Of a stretch of DNA of 64,000 nt, positions 12,561 to 25,494 are shown one piece after another (the stretch's first letter is position 1; each line of letters begins with the position of its first letter). The notes beneath the pieces are model-generated. The model made no database searches and had not been told where the DNA came from. It saw nothing but the letters and a program-made list of their open reading frames with translations. Source of the stretch: Stercorarius parasiticus (lineage: Eukaryota > Chordata > Aves > Charadriiformes > Stercorariidae); the NCBI GenBank assembly GCA_013396915.1, contig VWZL01000308.1:1428-65427 (forward strand), given 5' to 3'. The position numbers were made by a program, and so were the translations under genes.

Positions 12561-15500
12561 CCTGCAGCCACAAACCAGCCTGCCCGAGCCCCCAGAGGAC
12601 CCAGCCCCAACACCTGCCCCACGGCTGTGCCCACGGGGAGGGTGTGCAGCACATCCATAAAAAAGCTCTTTGGGGAGGTGGAACTCTAAAGTGAGGGCAA
12701 GACAGCAACTGGGCTTGAGAGGAGAGGGACACCAGGTCCGGCGTGGGTTTCTCGCACTGTCCCCTGCTCCCATCCTGCTGCTGAAGGAGCCTCGTGCATC
12801 GCCCCCGAGCACAAGTTGTGGCTTGGCTGTATCAATACGCCTGTCGTGACACTTCGAGGGCTGCCGATGTCACTCTCCCTTGAAAATTGCTCACATGAAT
12901 GTTGTATATTTGTTATAGATGGAGAGATTAGCGCAAAGTGTAAAAGAGAAAGCAAACAGAAAGGGAAGGACCCTGGGGATACCACGGTGGTTTATGCCAG
13001 CTTGGCTGGTCCGACCTGTTTATAATGTCTAACACAACCACAGGTGCCAAAGAATAACCGACAAGTTAATCAGTTTCCTCTTTGCGAATTAGCAACAGGA
13101 TCCTTGTGTGAGGAGGGCAGGGTTTTCCCAGGAGCCCAGTGCTTCAAAAAGGGGGAAGCAGGCAGGAGGCTCCTCTCCGGAACGTGGTGGCATCTTACCT
13201 GCTTTGTGTGCCTTCTGCTGCTGTTGAGACATACAGTCCTCACATGGGCACTGCCGGGTGCGCCGGGATCTCCGGTTCTCCACCTCTCTTCACAGGGCCC
13301 AAGGAACCCAAATCCATGTACCCTGGACCTCTGCATCCCTATAGTTGGGTATCTCCAGTCACTTCTCAATCTGAGCATCTCCTGGTGGACGTCCCCTTGG
13401 TGCAGGACATCTCCCTAAAGACGCAGTGTTAGCTTCGGTGGCCTTGTGCTATCTCCTGCAACCGGACCCACAACTCTCTCCTGGCGATGTCTTCACGTCC
13501 TGGGTTTTCCATCCCTGCTGACAGCATCACTTTCTGCTTCCTCTCCTAGGCTTACAACTTCCGTCCTGATCTTTCAACCTTCACACAAAACAAACAAACT
13601 TGACTCCTTCTCCCCAGAGACTTGGTCAGTCCCTTTCTCAGGGGCTTCCTTGGGAAATCTGGCTGGGATTGAACGGTGCGGCCTCTGTCTCTCGAGTTCT
13701 CTCTTTTTTCTCGCACAGCATTTGTTTTTTTCAGTACTGATGCTCAACCTCCAGCTCACAGTTTTGTTAACTCTCCCCCAAAGTCAAGCATGCTCATCTC
13801 TGGATCTACTTGCCATCCTGTCAAAATTTTAGTAATACAGACATTTGGTTTCACCTTATTCCACTGCTTTCTTGTTTCATAAGTCACATTCAAGCTAGTC
13901 ATCTTAAATGCTCTCCATAGTCTCAAATGGAGTTTTTGTATCTCTCCGCCCTACTAGTTCAGTCTTGCTGCAGACTCAGAAAGGCAACACTTTAAAATGT
14001 CACTTTTTTTTGTCTTAATCCACAAACTTGGGAAATATATGGAGCATCTGAATCACACGCTCCTGCAATTGGGCCATGAATGACAATTCTGTTATTTCTG
14101 TGCTTCATATCAACCCTGCATATGCTCTTTCTCTGCTCTGGAGTCACCACCAAGCTACCCTGAAGCAGAGCCTTAAGAAATCTCCCGCTCCTTGGAACAT
14201 GCTCCCAATTATTTGCCAAACACCTTCCCTACAGCCTTTCAGAGAAGGATGGACCATGCAGTTTTGGGGCCCAAGGAAAACTGAGCCCAGCTTCATTCAC
14301 AAAGCTGTGTTACAAAATGTATCATCTCTGTTGCTTTTACCCATTATCTTTCTTTACACTCAAAACAGCCACCGAAAGACGTGCCAGCCCATGTTTATGG
14401 ATAATCTGTGTGAAGAAATGGACAGGCGGAAATCTAGTGACATAATTCTTTTGGAAAAAAAAATTACATAAATTCTGGGGAGTGGAACTGGCAATGATGA
14501 TGGTGTAATCTGCTCCCACAACTCTGGACAGGGATATTCCTTATACACCAGAGTAGCCACCATGCTGCTCTTAACACCTTCCCTTTCTCTATTTTCTGTC
14601 TTATATTCACCACTGAGAGCACACATAAGGCGGTGGAAATCTTTCCAGCAGCTTCATAAAGTTTCCAGTCTTTGCTTCTGCTCTATTATTGTCACCTGCT
14701 CCTGTCTCTTAGAGCTTTGTCCCCATCAAAATCACGGGTGAGTCACCATCGCCTGGAGATGGATCACTGTTTGGGGACAGGAATGTATTTTCTTTAGATT
14801 AATACAAGTAGTTAAATTAAAAGAGTGGGGAGTAGAAATAAATTATGATAAGCACCATTGCCTTGTACCATTATTATTTTATCGTGGAATGAGCTTGATA
14901 TTGGTAAATACAGCAGGGAGGTATGTGTAAGGGTGAGGAGAAGAGCCAGTTGTGTCGAATCGTAACACCTGCTGCAGAACAAAAGGGTGTATGCAGGCTT
15001 TGAATGCATCCAGGATGGAAATTAGGTGGTTTCTAACCTTCAGAGGAGGAAAGTTCCAAGATAATATCCAAGCAGGTGAAGTGAGGACGAGACACCAACA
15101 CTCAACTTGATGCCTTTATGGGCAGGCTGATGTGAAATGATGGCTTCTAGCAGGAGAGGAGCAAATACGATGACCCAGCCCTTTCTTCTGAGTGCCTGGG
15201 AAGACTTAGGTTTTTGGACATTTCCAGAATTAACCCGAAACGAGATTAATCCCTGGGTGAGGGAAGGTGTAATTACTGCTATAATTACACATTCTCAGCT
15301 GTTTTTTCTGCTGTGCTTCTCCAGGACCCATGTGTTGGGGTGGGGGGGATGATGTGTGGTGGTTTGCCCCAGCCTCCACTGCACCTACCTGCCCTGGCTG
15401 AGGACACTTCACTTTCCAGCTGCCTGTGGTCACCAGCTGGAGTTGTCACCTCCGCGCTGTGCTAACCACAAGAAGCACGTCACAGCTTTTGTTGGCTCCA

Positions 15501-17104
15501 CTGGGGCTTCACCTAGCTTGGCCAGCTTTGCCTGACACGGATTAAGGAGCACTCGTGATCCCTGCAGCCGGCAAAGCTGGTGGGGCCATGGGCAGGGAAG
15601 CAGCAGCAGAGCGCTGGAGGGCAGATGCCTTCAGCTGGCACAGCCTGGTGGCAGCCTGACCCCTGATCTTTGCCTCAGATCTTCTTCTGGCCTTCAAAGA
15701 GCGTGCTGCTTCATTTGGCCTTGACTTTTCCGTGTTTAACTCACAGGGGTGAACTCAGATCAATGCAATTGCCCCGTGTAAGTATGCTAAGCTGTTGTAA
15801 AGGTGATTATGCTCAAGTGCTTTATTGACACAGACTTGAGTATATTCAGGTCATAATACTAGGTGATTTTTAGAGCACAACCACTAGAAAAGCTTCAGGG
15901 CTGAGCGATACGAACACAAGACATATACTACATATTCCACATGCCTGTGGAAAGAGGGTCTTTGTGTTCCCTCCTGCAATGAGAGACGCTGCGTGCGATG
16001 GAAACGGCGGGTCCCCCCCCAGCTGCTGAGGTTCCAGCCGTGCCGTCGCTGAGGGAAGCGCTTGGTGGTCACCTGCCAACCACCTGCCACCCCATTCAGT
16101 AAGCGGTACGGTATAAAGGATGGTCTGTGCATTTTTATGGGGTCTGGAGCCTGACTTCCAAACCCTGGGGCTGTCTCGCGGCGGGTGGGAGCAGCACGTC
16201 CTCCTGCCACCGGTTGCAGAAGTCCCTCCTGGAGCCGCACCTGGAATAAGCTCGTGTGATTGCAGTCTGACTTCTCTGTGTATAAACAGGCAGGTAAATG
16301 CTTTCACTCTCTTTTTAGTGATGTTTTCCTGGCTTTGTTGTGCTGGGAACTGTACATGGAGGTACCTGACTCCCATCACTGTGCACAGAGCTGTGCTCAC
16401 AGCCGTGCAGCTGGTGCTGTCGGCGGCATTCAGAAAACCAGAATTTATTTGGGCTGATGTGTAACAGCAGATTCTGCGTGTGCTTTGCCGAGGAAGGGAG
16501 TCCTAGGGAGAAAGGAATGAAAACTCAATTTTTAGGGCTATTCGATACATATTTCTCTCCTGCTCTGGCAGCTGGGAGATGTGAAGGAGCCATCAGGGCC
16601 CCATTTAAGGGCAATACCCCTGCGAAGCCAGAGCAATAGCTTCATGTCACCATCCCAAACTCTGGAGCGGGAACGGGCTTGGGGAAAAAAGCGTGTCAGG
16701 CTGCTCCAGCACTCGGACTCTTTTTCAGCTGAAAAAACGGTCCCTTGGTCTCACGAGGAACTGTAGATTTTGGTCTTTCTCCCAAGTTCACTGACCTCAG
16801 GAGGTCGTTTATTTAGGGCTTGGTCTCTGGCCAACTGCAGGGAGTATGGCCCAAAGAGATGTCCTCCACCCCTCTTCTGCTGCAGCAGGGGACGGCACAG
16901 AGACCTTCCAGCTGCCTGGTCAGGAGGGATCTGGTCGCTCTTGCTTTATCTTGCTTGAACTGCAGCACCACAGAATCGTAGTTTGGATAAAGCTACATTT
17001 TATACCATAATTTTGTACCTTTGGCACTAGCAGTCGCTTCTCCCGCAACGACTGGGTTATGGATATTGCTTTTTATTGCAATATTCAAAGCGTGGTAGGG
17101 CAGT
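12561..17104. other. Non-coding stretch without recognised elements
   Basis: No recognisable gene or full repeat. A G run lies near 15341-15350 and a C run near 16014-16021. Moderate GC between 15400 and 16300 gives several chance open frames on both strands, none with a known motif. Confidence 0.55.
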
Positions 17105-17297
17105 GGGGAGGCACTGGCACAGGTTGCCCAGAGAAGCTGTGGATGCCCCATCCCTGGAAGTGTTCAAGGCCAGGCTGGATGGGGCTTTGAGCAACCTGGT
17201 CTAGTGGGAGGTGTCCCTGCCCATGGCAGGGGGGTTGGAACTAGATGATTTAAGGTCCCTTCCAACCCGAACCATTCCATGATTCTATGATTCTATA
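17105..17297 (+). mobile_element. CR1 LINE 3' fragment
   Basis: It carries the C-terminal end of CR1 ORF2 (coding for R-L-P-R-E-A-V-D-A-P-S-L-E-V-F-K-type residues with changes), the 3' UTR with CCCTGCCCATGGCAGGGGGG, and the terminal repeats ATTCCATG/ATTCTATG ending at 17297. It is heavily 5'-truncated and inactive. Confidence 0.92.
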
Positions 17298-17900
17298 ATT
17301 ACTAATTAAATAGAACAGTGTGTGCTATCCAGGTTTGCAAATCTCCCTGTGCCTGATAAGGACTTGCCCTCTGCGGAGGCTGGTTAGTCTGAGGTGGCAG
17401 CAGCCGCTCCCAGACCGGGCACCACAACCGTGCTGGTGACAACAGGTTGCGCACATGGCAGGGGGGACACCCTGCAGCTCCCGCGTCCTTCCAAAGCAGG
17501 ATTTTTAGGTTCCCTCCCGGACACAGAGAAAATAGTGCCAAGGGAAAAAAAAATAATCATGTGTCGTTGAAGCTTCTGCTTGGTTTCAGTTCCAGCCTGG
17601 AATCAAGGAGGGTACATTTGATTTTTCCTTAGTATGTTTAAAAAAATACATAATAATAAAAGGAAAATAAATCTTGTTTGGTCCATATACTGGAGATTTG
17701 CCTTTTTTTTACTATTTTACCAGCCTGGTCTGTATTTTTGGTGCTTCTTCCAGCACTTCGAGGAACGGGAGGCTACTTTCTCTACGCGTATGTGGGACGC
17801 CTGTAACCCTCTCTCATGGGATTATTTGGAGACATCCATGGTATTTCACCACTTGGACTCTGGGAGAATGGGATAATTTTTTTAAAAAATCTATGATTTC
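17298..17900. other. Non-coding stretch before the CpG-rich gap
   Basis: No element recognised. Composition changes from A/T-rich (17620-17720) to increasingly CpG-rich towards 17900. Confidence 0.5.
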
Positions 17901-18850
17901 TATCAGCCAGCAAACTCGGGAAGTTCGGGAGGGGTGGGACCCAGGGCATCTTTTAAGGTGAAAAGCAGCAGAAGAGAAGCCGTAAAGGCTCCGTGCTTCC
18001 CATCCGCCTGTGCTGACGCCCATCCCGTCCTTCCGCGGCCTGTACCTCNNNNNNNNNNNNNNNNNNNNNNNNNNNNNNNNNNNNNNNNNNNNNNNNNNNN
18101 NNNNNNNNNNNNNNNNNNNNNNNNNNNNNNNNNNNNNNNNNNNNNNNNNNNNNNNNNNNNNNNNNNNNNNNNNNNNNNNNNNNNNNNNNNNNNNNNNNNN
18201 NNNNNNNNNNNNNNNNNNNNNNNNNNNNNNNNNNNNNNNNNNNNNNNNNNNNNNNNNNNNNNNNNNNNNNNNNNNNNNNNNNNNNNNNNNNNNNNNNNNN
18301 NNNNNNNNNNNNNNNNNNNNNNNNNNNNNNNNNNNNNNNNNNNNNNNNNNNNNNNNNNNNNNNNNNNNNNNNNNNNNNNNNNNNNNNNNNNNNNNNNNNN
18401 NNNNNNNNNNNNNNNNNNNNNNNNNNNNNNNNNNNNNNNNNNNNNNNNNNNNNNNNNNNNNNNNNNNNNNNNNNNNNNNNNNNNNNNNNNNNNNNNNNNN
18501 NNNNNNNNNNNNNNNNNNNNNNNNNNNNNNNNNNNNNNNNNNNNNNNNNNNNNNNNNNNNNNNNNNNNNNNNNNNNNNNNNNNNNNNNNNNNNNNNNNNN
18601 NNNNNNNNNNNNNNNNNNNNNNNNNNNNNNNNNNNNNNNNNNNNNNNNNNNNNNNNNNNNNNNNNNNNNNNNNNNNNNNNNNNNNNNNNNNNNNNNNNNN
18701 NNNNNNNNNNNNNNNNNNNNNNNNNNNNNNNNNNNNNNNNNNNNNNNNNNNNGGTAATTAAGCTTTTAATCTGCGGAGCTGGAGTGTTTTGCCCGGGCCG
18801 TCATTAATGCGGGCGATCCGATTTTAAGCTGGGTCGCACGAGGGGCCGAG
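17901..18850. promoter_or_regulatory. CpG-rich flanks around an assembly gap, candidate CpG-island promoter
   Basis: About nine CpGs lie in the last ~130 bases before the gap (17915-18048) and about nine in the first ~100 bases after it (18753-18850), in contrast to the A/T-rich sequence further out. High GC at both edges is the usual reason a short-read assembly breaks, so the missing part is probably more GC-rich still. The first known bases after the gap, GGTAATTAAG, resemble a + strand splice donor. A first exon of a PVT1-like non-coding RNA hidden in the gap is possible but unproven. Confidence 0.4.
18049..18752. other. Assembly gap, 704 N
   Basis: A continuous run of N. Open frames crossing it are artefacts of reading N as coding. 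The true length may differ from 704. Confidence 0.99.
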
Positions 18851-21075
18851 GAATAAAAAAACAGGGAGATTTTTTAGGAGGCTTCAAAGACCATTTTTTT
18901 ACAAAAGGTTTGGTTTTTTTTTTAATTTATTTTAATTTTTAGGACGTCTTTTCCCGAAAAAGCTGGGGATTTTTCAAACGCAACTTTAACAGGCCGCATT
19001 TTATTCTTTTAATATATAAATAATATTAAAAAAAATGTTTTCGTTGACAGGGTGCTTTGGGACTTGGGCCTCGATCTGTTAAACTGTGGCTTGCTGCATC
19101 TTAAAATGCCGTGTGGAGAAATCCCAGCAGAACTGATAATGGTGTCTGAAGGATGCTGGAGGCCTTCAGTGGGATCTTTTTGATCCCATCCCTGTTGACA
19201 AGTTTAGACATGTTTGTCTGTCCACGTATCTGGTCAGACACAGTGAGTCGTGAACCCCGCGCTAGTCCCTTTTTACTGATACGTGCAAAAACATGCATTG
19301 TTTTAGTCATTGATTTGGAACAAAAGAGTTTTTCTGGGGGTATGTTAGAATATACTTTGCAATATAGCAAATGTAGCAATATAGGATATGTTTCTAAATA
19401 CAAAGAGCACAAGATACGGTACGGCTGTATGACGTGAGAGGATTTATTTCTTCGTCGAGCAGAAATACAATCTCAATAATGTCAGTTTGTGCCAACTGGT
19501 TTGGATTATCCTAAGAGCACTTAGATATGTTTTAAAATATGAGGATATTAAAAAACCCTGAGCTCTGAAGCATTGACATCACTGTAAGAAATAAGGTTAC
19601 ACTCTGATACCCAGTTGTGGCTCATAAACATCCAGTTTCCTTTCTGTTGTGATTTTCAAAATTATTTAATAAATATGTATATTTTCCAAGCACGTGGACC
19701 AGTCTTTTGTGCTGCCTGTCTCTGATAAATGCCACTTCACACCCCGGGGAGTTTCAAGGCATCTTATACATACTTTGCATCATTTTAGAAACGCACCTCT
19801 AACTTTATTTTATTTTTTTTCCCCCTCTCTGTCTTCAGTCTCACCCAGCGTTAAGTTGCGAGTCGGGCTTACAGCTGGCTTAGAGTTGTTAGAACTCGAT
19901 CTGACCCTGCCTTTGCGTATTTTAAGTTATATTAAGGTAATTAGTGGTACAGATGCAGTTTGTCAGCCCATGGGGGATGCCTCTGTACCTGTTGAGAATA
20001 AAATGTACCGCGCGTCTGTACGTCGCGGCGTCCCTGGGAGAGGGGCTGTGCCAGTCTGGGGAGGCCCGAAGGATATTTGCATCCTTGGCATCTGCACGCT
20101 GGTGGCCGCACCATGCCACACCAGAGCGAAAATAAGGAAGGGCTTAGGCCTGTGGCAGAAACGAGTTTGTGCGTTGGCATTAGTTTGTAAAATGGAATAT
20201 CGGCTTCCTGGGTGAACTATGCCTGCCTGGAGTAGAAAGGTTGGTGGGAGCTGGCAGCTTCCCGAGAGGATGGGGAGTCGGGTCTCCCGAGGGCACAGCG
20301 CCGTCCTGCAGCTCTGCGGGCGCGCTGCCCTTCTCTCCCTGCCCCTACCCACCGAAGCCTGCCTTTTGGGTTAATTCAGGGCTTTATCTGCTAGAATTGG
20401 AGCTTGTGCTTAATGCTTTGCACGACTCGAGCCGCGTCTTCCTGTTTTTAATCAGAATGCTTTACAAAGAGGGCTTATGGTTCCTGGCTGCATATGTTGC
20501 GCTGACTTTTATACGAGGAATTACTGGCAGGGGAAGCTACCCATAGTGCCAATGTTGTGGAGCAAGGCTAGGGCAAAAAACGTTGTATATATGTGTTTAA
20601 GGTAACGGTGCATCTTGTGTTCATTTGTCACCTTTCAGCTGAAGATGTGCAGTGGGTTATTACAGTATCACAGTTTTTCTCCAGGCCTCTTTCTTCAGGC
20701 TTTTTCTGTGATTATGCTGGTGCAGCTCTGCTAGGAGTTGCAAGGTAGGGCTCACAAGTAAGGACATCTTAATAAAAAAAAAAAATATTTATATTTTTTC
20801 CCCAGTGGTCTGTGCAGACAGCAGCAGCGGCAGGCCGTGGGAAGGGGAAATGCTGGCTTTTGTGACCTGGGAGGCGTTTCTGCTGCTCGCAGGGATGCTG
20901 AGGGTTCGTCTTTTGCTCCCAGGATATGAATTCAGGGTCAGGTCCCCGTGGCACGGTGCACTGCGGCTGGATACCCATCAGTGAAGCAATTCCAGGGGGT
21001 CCGTCGGAGCCTCGGTGAAGCCTCCGGTGCTGATCCTCTCAGGGCACTACAGCTGGAGAGGCGCAGGTGGTGGGC

Positions 21076-21172
21076 CACGCTGCTGGCCCGGGGGTGGCTG
21101 GGTGGTCCGAGGGGATGGCTGGGTGGTCCGAGGGGATGGCTGCTGGCCTGGGGATGGCAGGGTGGTCCGAGG
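21076..21172. repeat. GC-rich minisatellite, ~21-bp unit
   Basis: Two near-perfect copies of GGCTGGGTGGTCCGAGGGGAT are followed by a degenerate copy and a partial one containing GGGTGGTCCGAGG. The unit length divides by three, which keeps several frames open across it; the resulting repetitive peptide (WLGGPRG-like) is not evidence of a gene. Confidence 0.85.
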
Positions 21173-21376
21173 TCCTCCTCTGCGAGCCAGGAAGGGTACA
21201 GAGCTGCAGACGGAACCAGCCCAGAGCAAAACATGTACCTGGTCAGGAAGCTTCTGCCTGTTTGCAGCCAGGTGATAGAGATCTTATTTTGAAGCACGGT
21301 TTGTTATTTTCTGCCTCCTCGCTGGCTGGTGGCTTTCGTACCGAACGCCTGCACAGTTCCTGGCTAGATTTATGAA

Positions 21377-21420
21377 GGCTGAGGAGGGAATAAAGGGGAA
21401 TAAAGGCTGAGGAGGGAATA
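21377..21420. repeat. Short direct duplication
   Basis: AAGGCTGAGGAGGGAATAA occurs twice, separated by a few bases containing another GGGGAATAA. A local slippage duplication. Confidence 0.8.
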
Positions 21421-22629
21421 ATCCGTCTCTTGGACCCCTTTAGCACTGCATATGGGGCACGTTTTCCTTTGTCACAGCTGCGTCTGTTCCTGAGATGGTC
21501 TGTCTTATGTAGCAAAGCACGGCAAGCAGTACCGCCGTGCGTCTGCACATGGGTTATTTATGCCTGGAGATGCAGCGCCCGCCGTTGGTTGCCGTGTTGG
21601 TACAGTTCAGAGGAGGACAGCATTTTCTGGAGTTATCAGTGTTGCGATAAAGCAGCGTTCCTGAGGCTTTTCCCAGTTCTCTCTCTGGCAAGCGCCAGTG
21701 GCCGTTTAGGATGGGGCTGGCTGGTGGTGCTTTTTCCCTGTCACTCCAAGGGTGACGGATGCGAAGCCGCGAGATGGTTACGTGGTGCATCAGCTCTGCT
21801 CGGCAGCCTGCAGGGTGACACGGGCACGGGGACTGGCCGGGCGTGTGGAGCAGGCTGGGTGGTTTGCAGGCATCCAGATGTGTGTGATCGAAATGCCTTT
21901 TAATTCATCCCTGGGTGGTATCATTCTTTATGTGAATTCAGGATACAGGCGTGAATATTGTTGCAGAGATGTAGTCTGCAAATCAGAGGCTGATGGAGTG
22001 TCGCCCAGGGTTTCCAGGCAGGGCTTGTCCCACCCACTCTGATGCCCGTGCTGCCACATCTTCACCACTCTTGATATCTTAGGTTTGTCAGCAGATGCTG
22101 CAGTTGCAGCCCCCATCACCTGGAAGGAGAAGCCCTGTGTGGATTGCTGCTGGTGTAGTGCATCACGCAGCAAAGGGCCCTGGAATGCAGCGGTGACAGG
22201 CAGAGCTAGAACCAGCGTCTGGTAGACAATTCTATGTGGCACAGATCTTTAATGGCAAGGGTGATTAGCTGCTGGAACAAATTGCCAAGAGAAGGGGCGG
22301 CTTTTCTCTCTCAGTCATTTCTGCCTTAAAACCGGAGTCAGAAAAAGCTGTAGAAGTAGTTTTGTATAAAAATCATTGCGTAGGTTGCTGCGAATCGGCT
22401 CATTAGACAGTCCCTTGATGGGATGGGTGAGGTTTGACCATTTTCCCCCGCTATGAGGTTGGGTTGGGGTTGCGTTGGGAGCCGACCTGCACTGCTGGAG
22501 AGAAGCTGAGCTGAGCTGAGGTGGGGCGTGCAGAGCCAGAAATGGCAACCCAAAGTCCTGGAAGGACTGTGGATTTGCATGGGAGAGTGTCACTGCTGTG
22601 AGATGTTTTGGAAGACAGCATTTTGCTGT

Positions 22630-23051
22630 CTATGCTATGAGGACAGGCTGAGAGAGTTGGGTTTGTTCAGCCTGGAGAAGAGAAGGCTCCGGAGAGACCT
22701 TATAGCAGCCTTCCGGTACCTAAAGGGGGCCTAAAGGAAAGATGGAGAGGGACTTTTTATCAGGGAGTGGAGCGATAGGATGAGGGGTAACGCCTTCAAA
22801 CTGAAAGAGGGGAGATTTAGATTGGATATTAGGAAGAAATTCTTCACTGTGAGGGTGCTGAGGTGATGGCACAGGTTGCCCAGAGAAGCTGTGGCTGCCC
22901 CATCCCTGGAAGTGTTCAAGGCCAGGCTGGATGGGGCTTTGAGCAGCCTGGTCTAGTGGGAGGTGTCCCTGCCCATGGCAGGGGGGTTGGAACTAGGTGA
23001 TCTTTAAGGTCCCTTCCAACCCGAACCATTCTATGATTCTATGATTTTATG
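22630..23051 (+). mobile_element. CR1 LINE 3' fragment
   Basis: About 420 bp with the C-terminal coding part of CR1 ORF2 (codes for [26 protein letters not shown] near its 5' end), the 3' UTR and terminal octamers ATTCTATG-ATTCTATG-ATTTTATG. An in-frame TAA near 22733 interrupts the reading frame, so it is a dead copy. It belongs to the same subfamily as the copies at 30.4, 47.9 and 49.4 kb. Confidence 0.95.
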
Positions 23052-25428
23052 TTTGAGAGTTGCGTCTTTGCATGCCAGTCAGGAGTAGCCAGTGCCAAAA
23101 CATGTGCGTGGCCAAGAGCTGCAGGACATTGAGAGAGGAAAGGTTGGCATCACCAGGGTCCTCATCAGCAAGCTGGGGACTTCCCCAGGTGTGGGTCACA
23201 GCTTCTGTCCTGGAGGTAGGAGTGAATGGCAGAGGAGCCTGAAGGAAGCCCCCAAAGGCTCTCCCCTGGTTTGGGGAGAGGAGGTCCCTACCGCAAGAGC
23301 AGTGCCCACAGCTGTAGGCTGCTCCCGAAGGGGCAAGTGGAGAGCAGAGGTGGGTGGGAGAGACAAGACCACATCCCGTTGCATAGTCTATGAAGCAGCT
23401 TGTGGAGGCCCTCAGCATGATGTGGGTTGTGCTGGGAAGCCCCAGGCTCTGAAGCAAGCCAGTGCAGGGATTTTGAAGTGGAACACTCTGGTACAGTCCT
23501 CCTAACCACCCACTGTTGTCTCCCCGCCATCCAGCCATTGCGATCCACGCTTGTCCTTGGCTTCCTCTGAACACTGTTTCTGTGCTCCCCAGCTTCCCTG
23601 GATACCTGCTGGTTGGATGCCTCATCTGCACGGGTGGAGTTGAGGAGGTTAAAAGGGGTATGTCACACTTTCAGCGTGGGTGCAGCATCCCAATTCCTTG
23701 CACTGATAGAAGCCATCACGTTAGTAGTGCTATGAGCTGTTTCAGGGGATTTTTGCAATGTAGCAGGACTGCATTTGGCCTGGCAGGGATGAAGTACGGA
23801 GGAGACCTCAGTCTAAGCAGGAGAAATGGAAATGTCTCTATGTCCCAGGTCGTTTCCTTGGCTCCCGTGGGGATCTAAGTGGTGTTGGGCTGGAAAAGCC
23901 TCCGTTCAGCATTTCACGCTTAGTGTCAGTGCCTCTGTCCCCAGTTAACCATGTTTTGTTGGATGGATGAACATGTTCGAAGTGCAGATCTGTTCCACAG
24001 GTTTGGGAGCCCTACAGGTTCAAAGTCATCCCAGCAGCAGATAGGGGCCAGCCCCGCTGCTGCCCGATTACGTACTGCTTGCCTTTGGTCTCAGGACATT
24101 TTGTGCCTTTCCTGAAGCCCTGACAGCTGAATTTAAGAGATTGCTTGGCTCGCTTTATTCTTCCCAGTCAGAAGAACTAAAACTTTTGATCTTTCCACTG
24201 GTGCTGCAGGGGCAGCATCCTGTGAGTTCCTGTATAAATCTCAATAAATCTCAGCTGGGGTTGGGCGGCCGTTACCAGTAACTTCGAAAGGAGAAGAAAA
24301 AAAAAACAAGAGGCAGCTCCTCATTGACATAACACTGTGTATTTTGGGGCCTGGATTTGATCATATTATAACCATCTCTTCTTGAAAACAATGTCTGAGC
24401 AAACTCCTGGCCAAAATTAAATTGCATTGCATTGCCTTGTGCAGTTCCCTGCCCAGGTTTGAGGTGAGTCTGGAATGCCCAAGTGGAAGGGGCTTGCAGG
24501 TTCTGCAAGGAACGTGTGGTGCAAGAGGCTCTGTAGATTTAGGAAAGGTGGCTTTTCCTGGCCAGCTTTCAGCCAGGTGCTGTGCCCTTGCAGCTCGGTG
24601 TCAGATGGGGTATTGCTGTCTCCGACGGTGGTGCATCGCTGACGTATGTGTGGTGGTGTGTGTGCCGGTCCACGTGGTGGAAACGGCAGCCGTGGGCTCA
24701 TGCCTGGGTGTGTGGGATGTGGAGCAATGGTCAAAGCCCAGGCTGTGCTGGAACACTTTATTTTACATCTCCCCTGCATGGAAAAAAGGTATAGCATGGG
24801 TCTCTCTTTGCTAATATTAAAGTTGGGTAACAAGATTATTATTATTTTTAATATTAGCTGTGTGTTACAGACATAAAGTTTGTTATATATTAATGTAATC
24901 CTCCTACATCAGACCCTAGATGTGATACACCAAACCCCTTTATGCGTCAACTAATGCTGTAAATGGGCAGTCACACCTGTCAGTGCAATGACCTGTAATT
25001 TAGCATGCAGGGCAGAAAGCTACCACACATCCTTTCCGAAATATTTACTAACATTTCCAGGCTTATTTAAATTAATTATGGGTTCTTTATTTTTTTTTCA
25101 TCTTTCATAAGAGTACGAAGGTCTGAAATACACTTTCCCGGAAGTGGTCATGGGGAGAGCAAAGGCCAAGAGCTTTGTGCTGCCGCAGTTGAGATGCTGC
25201 TCAGGGGGTTTAGACAGTGATATTTGCTGTGTGAATTGCTGGATCATTTGGTTTACAGGTACCTCACATCTGGCTCTGGTTCTGCTCGGTTTGCTTTCAG
25301 GAGTAGGGTGGGCAAAGCTTTGTATTTTTCTTAAATGTTAAAAAGGATGCTACTGGATTATATAAAAATACTAACAAAAATAGTACGTGTGTTTGATGTT
25401 ACAGAGGAAAACAATCATCTTTGTTTAC
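23052..25428. other. Non-coding stretch without recognised elements
   Basis: Mixed composition. A minus-strand open frame at 23047-23631 (194 codons) starts in sequence just outside the CR1 end and has no domain I recognise. It is Gly/Ser/Pro/Leu-rich, as expected from chance in GC-rich DNA. No RNA gene was recognised. Confidence 0.5.
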
Positions 25429-25494
25429 GAGGTGGGAGGTTGGACTGGAGACCCCAGAGGGTTCTTCCCACCAGCACTTCTCTGTTTCTGTGGT
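25429..25494 (+). mobile_element. Degraded CR1 3' terminus
   Basis: GGGAGGTTGGACTGGAGACC and a following GAGGG-TTCTTCCCACC, then TTCTGTGG, line up with the CR1 3' end (GGTTGGACTAGATGACC, GGTCCCTTCCAACC, ATTCTGTG) with many changes. An old copy; only the last ~65 bases are visible. Confidence 0.5.

Larger units (their letters stand above)
18851..22629. other. Non-coding stretch with a moderate CpG cluster and small tandem repeats
   Basis: Strongly A/T-rich from 18870 to 19050. A CACGTG E-box lies at 19691-19696. CpGs cluster at 20008-20040 and 20260-20325. Minisatellites at 21076-21172 and 21377-21420 are listed separately. A plus-strand open frame at 21430-21903 (157 codons) has no recognised motif. 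No gene was recognised. Confidence 0.5.

Noticed and set aside
16968..16990. CCACAGAATCGTAGTTTGG as a reverse CR1 start
   Set aside because: Similarity stops after about 18 bases, with no GGTTGGAAGGGACC segment following.
17934..18807. Long open frames over the N run
   Set aside because: They exist only because N codons are not read as stops.
23047..23631. 194-codon minus-strand frame
   Set aside because: No recognisable domain, no splice or promoter context, and composition as expected for chance in GC-rich DNA.
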